Notes: generated by a model from the letters alone, not told the origin. Counted from the first letter of the stretch, positions 7,144 through 15,800 are shown. The stretch: 24,099 nucleotides of DNA from Pseudomonadota bacterium (GCA_023386645.1 JAEWJI010000065.1:1-24099), one strand, 5' to 3'. Numbers and translations are program-made.

Positions 7144-9026
7144 TCGGTTTGAAGGCCCAGTCGGGCGCCCCGGGTCTGCTTCTTCCACAAGGCGGCGTAC
7201 TCTCCGCCCACGCGCGCCACCAGTTCATGGTGGGCCCCGCGCTCGACGATCCGCCCTTCCTTGAGCACCAGGATCTGGTCGGCGTCGGCGATGGTCGACA
7301 GACGGTGAGCGACGACCAGCGTGGTTCGGCCAGCCTGAACGCGTCTCAGCGTCTTCTGGATCGCGGCCTCAGTACGGCTGTCGAGCGCGCTGGTCGCCTC
7401 GTCGAGGATGAGCAGGCAGGGATCGGCCAACAGGGCGCGAGCGATGCCGACCCGTTGCCGTTCCCCGCCCGACAGCTTCAGCCCGCGCTCGCCCACCTTG
7501 GTCGCCATCCCGTCCGGCAGTCCCCGGATGAAGCTCGCCAGCTCCGCCTGCTCGGCCGCGTCCCAGATGGCCCTCTCGTCCGCCTCGGGCCGGGCGAAGG
7601 CGATGTTCGCGGCGATCGTGTCGTTGAACAGGGCCACGTCCTGCGGAACCAGGGCCACGGCCCGCCTGAGCGACGCCTGCGAGATGTCGCGCATATCCGC
7701 CCCGTCGATCAGGACCCGCCCGGCCTGGGGGTCGAGCAGTCGCAGGGACAGCTTCACGATCGTCGACTTGCCCGACCCCGACGGCCCGACCAGGGCGGTC
7801 GTCGTGCCGGGAGCCGCGACGAAGCTGACGTCCTCCAGCCCGCTGGTGCGCGCGTCGTGGCGGAAGGACACCCCTTCGAACGCCAGCGAGCCGCCGCAGC
7901 TGTCATCGGGACGGACCAGGTCCAGCGCGCCGGGCCTGTCCGCCACCTGAGGCCGCTGGCGCGTCACCTTGAGCATCTCCTCCATGTCGATGAACGACTG
8001 ACGGATCTCCCGATAAGCGAAGCCTAGGATATTGAGCGGCGCATAGAGCGAGATCAGGATCAGGACAGCGGCGGTGACGTCGCCCGGCCCCATCCGACCG
8101 GCCAGGGCCTCCATGCCCGCCAGAACCGCCATCAACCCAAGGCCGATGTTCATGATCAGGGCCTGGGCCGCGTTCAGCAGCACCAGCGAGGTGTTCGCCT
8201 TGAGGGCGGCGGCGTTATAGACGCCCAAAGCCTGATCATAGGCGTGGGCCGCACGGGTCTCCGCGCCGAAGGACTTGACGGTCTCGTAGTTCAGCAGGGC
8301 GTCGACGACCTGCCCGGCCGCCTCGCTGTCGGCCGCGTTCATCAGCCGTCGATGCTCCAGCCGCCAGTTGGAGATCGCCAGGGTCAGGATCGCGTAGACC
8401 GAGACCACGGCCACCGCGATGGCCGCGAACCGCCAGTCGTAGGCCCCGCCCAGGACGACGGCGGCCATGACGAGCTCCAGCACCGTCGGCACGATGTTGA
8501 AGGCGAGGATGCGCAGCAGGAAGTCCACCGCGCGCGAGCCCCGCTCCACCGTCCGCGCCAGCGCGCCCGACCGCTTGGTCTGGTGAAAGTCGAGCGACAA
8601 CGACAGGGCGTGCGCGAAGGCCTCGGTCGCGGTGCGCCTCTGGGCCGCTGCGCGCACCGGCGCGAAGACGACGTCCGAGAACTGCGGGGTGGCCGTCGAC
8701 AGGAAGCGGATCAAGGCCCAGCCCACCGCGAAGGCGGCGAACCCCGCGGCGATCCCGACGCCGGGGGCCTGGTCCTCCGCCACCCGGTTGACCGCCGCGC
8801 CGAGCACCAGGGGCGCGAGCACCCCCAGGGCCTTGCCCGACAGGGTCATCAGGATGGAGGCTGCAAGCCGCAGCCAAAGCTGTGGAGCGCCGGACCGGGC
8901 GACCAGCCGCGCCAGTTCCCCAAGGGCGAGCCAGGTGTTTGGAGATCCGACGCTGTCCGGCGCCCCCTGGGCCCGCGCCTCTAGCGATCCCCTCGTCCGC
9001 TCTCCGCCCCGTTCGCCTCGCGCCAT
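7140..9026 (-). CDS. Atm1-type ABC exporter (ABCB7/HMT1 family)
   Basis: This 628-residue half-transporter has an ABC transmembrane domain (about 48-340) fused to a nucleotide-binding domain (about 380-620), and works as a homodimer in the inner membrane. The ATPase motifs are complete: Walker A GPSGSGKST (414-422), Q-loop Q462, signature LSGGE (518-522), Walker B LLILDE ending at Glu543, and His574. The transmembrane part carries features typical of Atm1 and bacterial NaAtm1-type exporters: LDFHQTKRSGALARTVERG, NYETVKSFGAE and RQSFIDMEEM. These families move glutathione or glutathione-linked metal or persulfide compounds and support Fe-S or heavy-metal homeostasis. The exact substrate cannot be read from sequence. 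The gene lies 51 bp after the threonine aldolase-like gene on the same strand and is probably the last gene of the six-gene minus-strand run. Confidence 0.92.
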   Translation of the reverse strand: MARGERGGERTRGSLEARAQGAPDSVGSPNTWLALGELARLVARSGAPQLWLRLAASILMTLSGKALGVLAPLVLGAAVNRVAEDQAPGVGIAAGFAAFAVGWALIRFLSTATPQFSDVVFAPVRAAAQRRTATEAFAHALSLSLDFHQTKRSGALARTVERGSRAVDFLLRILAFNIVPTVLELVMAAVVLGGAYDWRFAAIAVAVVSVYAILTLAISNWRLEHRRLMNAADSEAAGQVVDALLNYETVKSFGAETRAAHAYDQALGVYNAAALKANTSLVLLNAAQALIMNIGLGLMAVLAGMEALAGRMGPGDVTAAVLILISLYAPLNILGFAYREIRQSFIDMEEMLKVTRQRPQVADRPGALDLVRPDDSCGGSLAFEGVSFRHDARTSGLEDVSFVAAPGTTTALVGPSGSGKSTIVKLSLRLLDPQAGRVLIDGADMRDISQASLRRAVALVPQDVALFNDTIAANIAFARPEADERAIWDAAEQAELASFIRGLPDGMATKVGERGLKLSGGERQRVGIARALLADPCLLILDEATSALDSRTEAAIQKTLRRVQAGRTTLVVAHRLSTIADADQILVLKEGRIVERGAHHELVARVGGEYAALWKKQTRGARLGLQTD

Positions 9027-9077
9027 GACCTTCGTATGGACGGATGCGGCACCCGGGGAAAGGCCGAGCTCGCGATC

Positions 9078-10094
9078 TCAGCCCAGACCGGTGATCGCCT
9101 CTATCAGTTCCTCCACAGCCGCCTCTTCCGTCGCCCAGGAACAGACGAACCGCACCGAGCCATCGTCGAACCGGTAGCAGGCCCAGCCCAGGTCATTGAG
9201 GCGCTTGTGAGCGCGCGCCGGCATGCGCACGAACACCGCGTTGGCCTCGACCGGATGCGCCAGGACGAAGGGGGACCGCAGCGCGATCCCCTCGGCCAGC
9301 TTCTGGGCCATCAGGTTGGCGTGAGCGCCCCCCTGCTCCCAGGCGCCGCTCGCCAGCAGGCCGAGGAAGGGGGCGGCGAGGAACCGCGCCTTGGAAGCCG
9401 TCTGGCCCGCCTGCTTCAACCGGTTGTCCAGCCGCCGTGCCAGGGAGCGGTCGAACAGCACCAGGGCCTCGGCGCACGGGGCTCCGGCCTTGGCGCCGCC
9501 GAACACCAGGACATCCACCCCGAGGCGAGCGATCTGGGTCAGGTCGAACTCCGCCGCCGCCGCGTTCGCCAGCCGCGCCCCGTCCAGGTGCACGCCGTAT
9601 CCCCGCGCCTTCACCGGCTCGATCAGATGACGCAGCTCCTCGGCCGTATAGACCGTGCCGTATTCTGTGGCCTGGGTCAGCGACAGGGCCGCCGGCGGCT
9701 GGCGATGTCCGACCTCCGGCTCCTCCAGGATGGCGGTAAGCGCCTTTGGATCGATTTTGCCCGACAGGCCCGGCAGGCCGATCAAACCCAGACCCTGCCC
9801 GAAGAACCCAGGCGCCCCCGTCTCATCGGTGCAGACATGGGCGGCGTGGTGCGCCAGCACCGCTTCGAACGGGAAGGCCAGCATCGACAGGGCGATGGCG
9901 TTCGCCGCCGTCCCGGAGAAGACGAACCGGATCTCGGCGTCCGCATCCAGCCGTTGGCGGATCTGGTCGGCGGCGCGCGCCGTTGCCTCGTCGGCCCCGT
10001 AGGCCCGCGCGAAACCGGAGTTCTCGCGCACCAGGGCGTCAAGAGCGGCCGGGGCCATTCCGGCGGTGTTGTCGGACGCGAAGTCGTAGCGCAT
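9078..10094 (-). CDS. PLP-dependent threonine aldolase / beta-eliminating lyase family enzyme
   Basis: The 338-residue protein belongs to the fold-type I PLP enzymes that include low-specificity L-threonine aldolase, which splits threonine or allo-threonine to glycine and acetaldehyde. The start RYDFASDNTAGMAP is typical of the family. Other marks are a Gly/Thr-rich cofactor loop FSGTAANAIAL (59-69), the PLP-ring Asp in VHLDGARLANA (Asp171) and the Schiff-base Lys202 in VFGGAKAG. The usual sequence at the lysine has Ser or Thr before it (as in GTKNG); Ala here is a small departure. Length and motif spacing are normal. Only 3 bp separate it from the upstream mscS gene, so the two are co-transcribed. 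Threonine aldolase is the best call, but related lyases cannot be excluded. Confidence 0.88.
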   Translation of the reverse strand: MRYDFASDNTAGMAPAALDALVRENSGFARAYGADEATARAADQIRQRLDADAEIRFVFSGTAANAIALSMLAFPFEAVLAHHAAHVCTDETGAPGFFGQGLGLIGLPGLSGKIDPKALTAILEEPEVGHRQPPAALSLTQATEYGTVYTAEELRHLIEPVKARGYGVHLDGARLANAAAAEFDLTQIARLGVDVLVFGGAKAGAPCAEALVLFDRSLARRLDNRLKQAGQTASKARFLAAPFLGLLASGAWEQGGAHANLMAQKLAEGIALRSPFVLAHPVEANAVFVRMPARAHKRLNDLGWACYRFDDGSVRFVCSWATEEAAVEELIEAITGLG

Positions 10095-10097
10095 GCC

Positions 10098-11087
10098 TCA
10101 GCCCTCGCTGTCGTCGCTGTTGACGCGGGCGCTCTCGAAGCCGGCCTCGCCGGCGAGGGCGTCGCGCATCGCTGGCGTCCCAGCGACTACGACGGGCGCC
10201 TCATCCTCGCTCCCCCGAAAAGGGACGGCGACCTGGTGCGGGAACGGAATCTCGATACCCGCCGCGTCCAGCGCCTCCTTGGCCGCCTGAAACACGTCCG
10301 CCCGGGTCTGCCAGTAGTCGTCCGACAGGGTCCAGGCCTGCAGCGTCATCTCGACGGAACTGTCCAGCAGATTGGTCACGCCCGCCCAGGGGCCGGGATC
10401 AGGCAGGACCCTGTCATGCGCGATCGCCGCGGCGGCCAGCACCTGCTTGGCTCGGTTCAGGTCGACGCCGTAGCCGACGCCGATCTTCAGCTCCATTCGG
10501 CGAGTCTTCTGGCCTGACAGATTGCGGACGGTCTCGTCGAACACCTGCTTGTTGGGAACCACGATCTTGACGTTGTTGGCGTCCGAGAGCTGGGTCTGAA
10601 AAAGGTCCAACCGCTGCACCTTGCCGACCGCTCCATTGATGTCGACCAAGTCGCCGACACGATAGGGCCGGGTGATCAGCAGCATCACCCCGGCAGCCAC
10701 GTTCGATAGCGTCCCCTGGAGCGCCAGGCCCACGGCCAGCGACGCCGCGCCGAGAACGGCGATGATCGAGGCGGTCTGGACGCCCAGCCGCTGCAGCACG
10801 GCGATCAGGCCAATGACCAGCACCAGCACCCGCACCACCTGCACGGCGAAGCTGAGCACCGTCGGGTCGTGACGGAACCCCCGCACCCGCGACAAGCCGC
10901 TTCTCGCCCCTTTTGCCGCCCATCGGGCGACGAACAGGGTGCCAACCAGGATCAAGCCGGCGGTCACCAGGTTGACCGCCAGGTCGCCCGCCAGATCGGT
11001 GATCTTGGCGATCAGCGCCGCATCGGCGGCGAACGCCGAGCGACCGGCTGCGACCGCGCTGTTCAGGGGATTGGCCAGGATCGACAT
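10098..11087 (-). CDS. mscS: small-conductance mechanosensitive channel, MscS family
   Basis: MscS channels open when membrane tension rises on osmotic downshock and release small solutes. The 329-residue protein has three predicted membrane helices (about 35-57, 78-99 and 105-140). The third is the pore helix and shows the small-residue packing pattern GAASLAVGLALQGTLSNVAAG, followed by LLITRPYRVGD, the family hallmark. The beta domain then includes VGKVQRLDLFQTQL and VVPNKQV, and the alpha/beta C-terminal domain runs to about 290 (IEIPFPHQVAV). A further 35 or so residues of acidic, low-complexity tail follow, which is longer than in E. coli MscS (286 aa). The ATG at 11087 follows the ligase stop by 55 bp. 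The threonine aldolase-like gene starts 3 bp after the stop. Confidence 0.94.
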   Translation of the reverse strand: MSILANPLNSAVAAGRSAFAADAALIAKITDLAGDLAVNLVTAGLILVGTLFVARWAAKGARSGLSRVRGFRHDPTVLSFAVQVVRVLVLVIGLIAVLQRLGVQTASIIAVLGAASLAVGLALQGTLSNVAAGVMLLITRPYRVGDLVDINGAVGKVQRLDLFQTQLSDANNVKIVVPNKQVFDETVRNLSGQKTRRMELKIGVGYGVDLNRAKQVLAAAAIAHDRVLPDPGPWAGVTNLLDSSVEMTLQAWTLSDDYWQTRADVFQAAKEALDAAGIEIPFPHQVAVPFRGSEDEAPVVVAGTPAMRDALAGEAGFESARVNSDDSEG

Positions 11088-11142
11088 GGAGCCGGGGTCT
11101 AACGCCTAACTCCACGATTGGAACCCCGAAGATTGCTGATCG

Positions 11143-12834
11143 TCAGCCGGTCTTCGCAACCCTCCCGCCGCCGCCCTCGATGGCGTCCAGCAGGTCGAAG
11201 ACATCGGCCAGGGTGTTGGCTTCACGCGCCGGCTTGTCCCAGCGGATGCGCGAGATGCGCGGGAAGCGCATGGCCACCCCGGACTTGTGCCGCGACGATC
11301 TCTGCAGGCCCTCGAACGCGACCTCGAGCACCAGGCCGAAGTCCCGTTCCGCCCGCACGGCGCGCACGGGACCGAAGCGTTCCGTGGTGTGGTCGCGGAC
11401 GAACTTGTCGAGCTGTTTCAGTTCCTCGTCGGTGAAGCCGAAATAGGCCTTGCCGACCGGCGACAGGGCCCCCTCCTCCGTCCAGACGCCAAAGGTGTAG
11501 TCGGAATAGAAGCTGGATCGCTTGCCCGACCCGCGCTGGGCATACATCAGGACGGCGTCCAGTGTGTGCGGGTCGCGCTTCCACTTGAACCAGGGCCCCT
11601 TGGGCCGTCCGGCCACGTAGGCGGAGTCCCAGCGTTTCAGCATCAACCCTTCGGCGGCCGCCCCGACCGGCGGATCGGCTCGCAGCCGCGCCAGTTCCTC
11701 CCAATCGGCATAGGAGACCACGGGGGAAAGGTGCAGGCGATCGCCCGCGTGGCCCGAGACCAAGGCTTCCAGGCGCGCTCTTCGTTCGACGAGGGGCAGG
11801 GTCCGAAGGTCCTCGCCCTCCTGCGCCAGCAGGTCATAGGCGATGATGGCGGCGGGGTGGGCGGTCATCGTCCGGGCGTCCACCGCCTTGCGGTTCAGCC
11901 GCTGCTGCAGGTCGCCGAAGGGCGCCACGGCCCCGTCGCGCCAGACCACCAGCTCGCCGTCCAACGCGCCCTCGAACGCCAGCGCCTGCATGACGTCCGG
12001 AAAGGCGCCGGAGATCTCGTCCCCCGTGCGCGAATAGAGCTTCTTCACCCCGGCTTCGCTGACCGCCTGAACCCGGATGCCGTCCCATTTCCATTCGGCG
12101 GCGTAGTCGGCGGGCGACAGCTTTTGGAAATCCACTGCCTCGTCGATCGCGACCGCCAGCATCACCGGTCGGAACCGACCAGGCGCGTCGCTGTTGGGCC
12201 GTTCCCCCCTGCCCTCCAGCCAGGCGAACAGGTCGCCGTAGGGCGGGGTCAGGGCATGCCACAGCTCTTCGATGTCCGAGCCATCGACCGGCTCAAGCGC
12301 GCGCGCGGACTCTCCACCATCCGGGTCGGGCGGCTCGGACACCCGCGCCGGCCGGACCATCGCGGCGGCCGTCTTGGCCAGACGGGCGGACATCCCCACA
12401 CGAAGCGCGCCAGTCACCAGCTTCAGCAGCGCCCACCGCCCCTTGGGCTGGAGAGCGTCCAGCCAGCCTTCGATCAGGCCTTGCACCTCGTTCCGCTTGG
12501 CGCCGAGCAGCGCGTCGATCACTTCGCCCAGCTCGGGCTCGCGGTTCGGACGATGATCCGGATTGGACGGCCAGATCAGGGCGACCGTCTCGGCCAGATC
12601 GCCCACATAGTCGTAGGACCAGCCGAACAGCACCGGATCGACTCGGGCCTCGACGGCCCTGCGGATCATGGCCGGCTTGGCCGCGTCGAAGCTGAGGTCG
12701 CCGGTCAGGGCCGCCAGGGCCCATCCCCGATCCGGATCGGGAGCGGTGCGCAGATAGTCGCGAACGAGCACCAGCTTGGCGTTGCGCGACGAGGTCAGCG
12801 ACAGGCGATCCAGAAGCTCGGCGAAGGCGCGCAT
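11143..12834 (-). CDS. ATP-dependent DNA ligase (bacterial Lhr-associated type)
   Basis: This 563-residue enzyme seals nicks in duplex DNA through a ligase-AMP intermediate. An N-terminal DNA-binding domain covers about 1-200. The nucleotidyltransferase domain follows with motif I EWKWDGIR, where Lys249 is the AMP acceptor, then YSRTGDEI (motif Ia region), LDGELVVW (motif III, 291-298), EGLMLKR (motif IV) and FKWKRDP (motif V). An OB-fold domain with EVAFEGLQRSSRHKSGVAMRFPR completes it. The domain order and length match stand-alone bacterial ATP ligases often encoded with an Lhr-family helicase, a metallo-beta-lactamase-type exonuclease and a phosphoesterase. None of those partners is next to it here. 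Upstream is a histidine kinase gene (43-bp gap) and downstream is mscS (55-bp gap). It is an accessory to the essential NAD-dependent LigA, probably in repair. It is not LigD: there is no polymerase or phosphoesterase domain. Confidence 0.94.
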   Translation of the reverse strand: MRAFAELLDRLSLTSSRNAKLVLVRDYLRTAPDPDRGWALAALTGDLSFDAAKPAMIRRAVEARVDPVLFGWSYDYVGDLAETVALIWPSNPDHRPNREPELGEVIDALLGAKRNEVQGLIEGWLDALQPKGRWALLKLVTGALRVGMSARLAKTAAAMVRPARVSEPPDPDGGESARALEPVDGSDIEELWHALTPPYGDLFAWLEGRGERPNSDAPGRFRPVMLAVAIDEAVDFQKLSPADYAAEWKWDGIRVQAVSEAGVKKLYSRTGDEISGAFPDVMQALAFEGALDGELVVWRDGAVAPFGDLQQRLNRKAVDARTMTAHPAAIIAYDLLAQEGEDLRTLPLVERRARLEALVSGHAGDRLHLSPVVSYADWEELARLRADPPVGAAAEGLMLKRWDSAYVAGRPKGPWFKWKRDPHTLDAVLMYAQRGSGKRSSFYSDYTFGVWTEEGALSPVGKAYFGFTDEELKQLDKFVRDHTTERFGPVRAVRAERDFGLVLEVAFEGLQRSSRHKSGVAMRFPRISRIRWDKPAREANTLADVFDLLDAIEGGGGRVAKTG

Positions 12835-12877
12835 GCCACCCCTATGTCAAGCGCGATGCGCGCCGAAGGGATAGCGC

Positions 12878-14689
12878 TCAGGCGGCCTCTGCGGTTTCGG
12901 TCCTTTCGAACAGAGCCTGCACCGCATCGCGTCCGGATGAAACACGCGCGATCACCTGGGCCAGGGCCCCGAAGTCGATGGGCTTGTTCAGATAGGCGTC
13001 GGCCCCCGCCGACAGACCGGCCAGATGATCCTCCGAGCGCGCCGAGGCGGACAGGACCGCCACGGGCGTCTCCTGGTTGAGGCCAGCTTCTCGGATCAGA
13101 CGAGTCGCGGTCAGGCCGTCCATCACCGGCATGTTCACGTCCATGATGATCAGGTCGAACCGTTCGTTGGCCGCGAGATCGACGGCGATCTGACCGTCCT
13201 CGGCGGTCGCGGCCCGGTGGCCGGCCGAGCCCAGCCAGGCCTCAAGGATCATGCGGTTGACCGGATGGTCCTCCACCACCAGCACGCTCAGGCCGGGGCA
13301 GTCCACGCACTCCTCCTGGACGGTCTCGATCTGTTCCTCGGCCGCCCATTCCACCACGTCCGCCTCCACGGTGAAGGTGAAGGTGGAGCCGACGCCGAGG
13401 GTGGAATGCACCGTGATGTCGCCGCCCATGATGTTGGCCATCCGGCGCGCGATCGTGAGTCCGAGGCCCGTGCCGCCGAACCGGCGGGTGGACGAGGCGT
13501 CGGCCTGGGTGAAGGGCTGGAACAGGCGCTCCAGGTCCTGGGGCGCGATGCCGGCCCCGCTGTCGGTGACGATGAAGTCGAACCGGGCGCGGCGATCGTT
13601 CAACCGCTGACCGACCACGCGATAGGACACCCGGCCCTGCTCGGTGAACTTCACCGCGTTGGACAGCAGATTCTGGATCACCTGGCCGACGCGCAACGGG
13701 TCACCCCTGACCACGGCCGGGATATCGCCCTCCAAGAAGGTCTCGAACACGAGCCCCTTGGCCTCCGCCTGGGCGGTGAAGGGGCCCGCTACCCGGCGAT
13801 GCAGCTCCTCGACGGGCACGTCGATCGTCTCGAACGTCATCTTGCCCGCCTCGATCTTGGTCATGTCGAGGATGTCGTTCAGCAGGCTGAGCAGGTTGTC
13901 GCCGGAGTTCCGGATGATGGACAGATACTCGCGCTGGGTCGCCTCCAGCCGCGTCGCGCCCAGCAGCTGAGCGGCGCCGAGGACGCCGTTCATCGGGGTG
14001 CGCAGTTCGTGTGAGATCACGCCCAGGAAGTTCGACTTCGCCTGGCTTGCGGCGTCCGCGCGATCCCTGGCGGTCTCGAGTTCCTCGATCAGATGCGCCT
14101 GATGCTCCTGGAAGGCGTGGATCCGCTCCTCCCGATGCATGGTCATGACCACCAGCACGAACATGCCCGCCGCGCTGAACGGCAGGATCGCCAGGAACGG
14201 CCAGAACAGCGGCCCGCCCCACAGGCTGGCCATGATCACGGCGGCCGCGCCGCCATAGGGGGACGAGATCAGAAGCGCCTGGCGAGGCGAGCTGCGCAGC
14301 TGGGCGAACACCAGCACATATCCGGAGACCAGCAGGGCGATGGCGACAGGCTGCGCGAACGGTCCTCCAGAGAACCAGGCCAGCAGGGGAGCGGCGGCCC
14401 AGGCGGCGGTGGTCACCGTCGCGACCAGCGGGAAGATCATGCCCCATCCCGCGCCCACCCGGCCACTGATATGCCGCTCGACCGCGCCACGCACCGCCCC
14501 GGCCACCAGGGTGGCCACGAACCACAGGAAGGCGTCGCGAAAGCCGGTGACCGGCAGCAGGCCGATCGCCCAGCTGGCGATAATGAAGTAGCGCAGGTAC
14601 TGGGTCTGCAGGATGGCTGTGAGCGCCTGTGCGGCGTCGCTCAGGTTCTGTCCCGCCGGCGTCTTGCCGACGCCTTCCGATCCTACCAT
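12878..14689 (-). CDS. membrane-bound hybrid sensor histidine kinase with C-terminal receiver
   Basis: The 603-residue protein has an N-terminal membrane region of about five to six helices (roughly 30-185) with almost no periplasmic domain, so it probably senses membrane-embedded or intracellular signals. A coiled-coil linker (190-215) leads to the HisKA domain with phospho-acceptor His227 (SHELRTPMNG). The ATPase domain follows with N-box NLLSNAVKF (340-348), G1 DSGAG (377-381), an F-box (LFQPF) and G2 GGTGLGL (405-411). A receiver domain at 466-585 has E473/D474, phospho-acceptor Asp517 (IIMDVNMPVMDG) and Lys569. It is thus a hybrid kinase that needs a downstream phosphotransferase or response regulator, and none is adjacent. 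The start at 14689 is preceded by an AGGGG-like ribosome site. It lies 73 bp after bolA and 43 bp before the ligase gene on the same strand. Confidence 0.95.
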   Translation of the reverse strand: MVGSEGVGKTPAGQNLSDAAQALTAILQTQYLRYFIIASWAIGLLPVTGFRDAFLWFVATLVAGAVRGAVERHISGRVGAGWGMIFPLVATVTTAAWAAAPLLAWFSGGPFAQPVAIALLVSGYVLVFAQLRSSPRQALLISSPYGGAAAVIMASLWGGPLFWPFLAILPFSAAGMFVLVVMTMHREERIHAFQEHQAHLIEELETARDRADAASQAKSNFLGVISHELRTPMNGVLGAAQLLGATRLEATQREYLSIIRNSGDNLLSLLNDILDMTKIEAGKMTFETIDVPVEELHRRVAGPFTAQAEAKGLVFETFLEGDIPAVVRGDPLRVGQVIQNLLSNAVKFTEQGRVSYRVVGQRLNDRRARFDFIVTDSGAGIAPQDLERLFQPFTQADASSTRRFGGTGLGLTIARRMANIMGGDITVHSTLGVGSTFTFTVEADVVEWAAEEQIETVQEECVDCPGLSVLVVEDHPVNRMILEAWLGSAGHRAATAEDGQIAVDLAANERFDLIIMDVNMPVMDGLTATRLIREAGLNQETPVAVLSASARSEDHLAGLSAGADAYLNKPIDFGALAQVIARVSSGRDAVQALFERTETAEAA

Positions 14690-14762
14690 GCCCTACCCCT
14701 GATCAGTCCCGCGGCGGACGTTAGGCAGAACCCTCTAAGAGGAAGTGAACATTACCGGCCGC

Positions 14763-15068
14763 TCATGGAACGGTGTGCGCCTCTCCCGGCGTCAGGGCGC
14801 GAATCGACAAGGCGTGGACCGGACCCGCCAGTTCCGCCTTCAGAAGGTCGAGGACCCGACGTTGGCGCGCCACCCGCGACAGGCCCTCGAAGGCGGCCGA
14901 AACCACCGTCAGATTGAAGTGGCTCTCGCCGCCCTCGCGCCCGTCGATCCCGCCCTCGTGGTGATGGCCGGCATGGCGCCAGCTGTCGTCGACCACTTCC
15001 AGCGCCTCGGGAGCGAGGGCCGCGGCCAGCGTCGCGCGAATTTTCTGGGCAACCGGACCTTCGGACAC
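14763..15068 (-). CDS. bolA: BolA family protein
   Basis: BolA proteins bind monothiol glutaredoxins, share Fe-S clusters with them, and influence morphology and stress responses. The 101-residue product shows the family pattern: ALEVVDDSWRHAGHHHEGG (23-41), GESHFNLTVVSAAFEGLSR (47-65), RQRRVLDLL (68-76) and GPVHALSIRALTPGE (82-96). His50 in SHFN and the His-rich loop at 35-37 are candidate cluster or metal ligands. The start is the GTG at 15068, with AAGGAA six bases upstream; the frame remains open far upstream but is antisense to the divergent J-domain gene. No glutaredoxin gene is in the window. The bolA/J-domain divergence upstream of cobS is a common alphaproteobacterial order. Confidence 0.94.
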   Translation of the reverse strand: MSEGPVAQKIRATLAAALAPEALEVVDDSWRHAGHHHEGGIDGREGGESHFNLTVVSAAFEGLSRVARQRRVLDLLKAELAGPVHALSIRALTPGEAHTVP

Positions 15069-15074
15069 GTCGCT

Positions 15075-15080
15075 TTCCTT
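15075..15080 (-). promoter_or_regulatory. Shine-Dalgarno that sets the GTG start of bolA
   Basis: AAGGAA on the minus strand lies six bases before the GTG at 15068. It supports this non-ATG start over any of the upstream codons in the same open frame. Confidence 0.65.
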
Positions 15081-15110
15081 GATGCAGACCAAATCGACCT
15101 TACACTTCGG

Positions 15111-15782
15111 ATGATGCCCGCCGCCTTTCAATACAAGCCGCGCTTCACCGACATCCGCGTGAAGCCGCCCAAGGAGGACGAGGCCGAGGCCGACGTCCTG
15201 GGCCTGAAGCCCGGCGAGGTCCGGTGCCAGTGGCCGGATTGCAACCGCGCCGCGACCGCCAAGGCCCCGAAGTCCCGGGAGCGCCTGGGCGACTTCTACG
15301 ACTTCTGCCAGCCGCACGCCGGCGAGTACAACAAGGGCTGGAACTTCTACGCGGGCATGAGCGAAGGCGAGATCCGCGCCGCCCAGGAGAACGAAGCGGT
15401 CACCGGTGGTCGTCCGACCTGGGACATGAAGGCCGGCAAGACCAGCCGCGAGGCCGCCGCCTTCGCCGCCAAGATGGGCACGGCCAATACCGAGGGCGCC
15501 GGATCCTGGCGCGACAGCTTCGGCCTGTTCGGCCGGCGCGCCCGCGCCCAGACCGGGCCGGTAGGCGAGGACGAACTGCGCATCGGCAAGCTGGAGCGCG
15601 CGGCCCTGGCCGACCTCGACCTCGACCTGCGCAGCGACAAGGCGGCGATCAAGGCACGCTATCATGAGCTGCTGAAGCGGTTTCACCCCGACCTGAACCA
15701 GGGGGACCGAGGCGCGGAGGCCAAGCTCCAGCGCGTGATCAAGGCCTACAAGACGCTGAAGAAGGCCGGCTTGGCGGCCTGA
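15111..15782 (+). CDS. J-domain protein with C-terminal DnaJ domain and possible zinc knuckle
   Basis: The 223-residue protein ends with a J domain (about 165-223) containing the HPD tripeptide at 192-194 in LLKRFHPDLNQGDRGAEAKL, the signal for stimulating the Hsp70 (DnaK) ATPase. Unlike DnaJ itself it has no G/F region, CR-type zinc domain or substrate-binding domain, and the J domain is at the end rather than the start. The N-terminal half is a separate module with Cys39, Cys44, Cys66 and His69 (RCQWPDC then DFCQPH), a spacing that could bind zinc, followed by YNKGWNFYAGMSEGEI. This architecture recurs in alphaproteobacteria next to bolA and cobS; the client is unknown. ATG 15111 is followed directly by a second ATG at 15114. 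The 42-bp gap to divergent bolA leaves little room for two promoters. Confidence 0.9.
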   Translation: MMPAAFQYKPRFTDIRVKPPKEDEAEADVLGLKPGEVRCQWPDCNRAATAKAPKSRERLGDFYDFCQPHAGEYNKGWNFYAGMSEGEIRAAQENEAVTGGRPTWDMKAGKTSREAAAFAAKMGTANTEGAGSWRDSFGLFGRRARAQTGPVGEDELRIGKLERAALADLDLDLRSDKAAIKARYHELLKRFHPDLNQGDRGAEAKLQRVIKAYKTLKKAGLAA

Positions 15783-15800
15783 CGGAGGGCCGGCCGGGCA

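Noticed and set aside
15069..15686. Upstream extension of the bolA frame
   Set aside because: It is antisense to the J-domain gene; the GTG with AAGGAA gives a full-length BolA.
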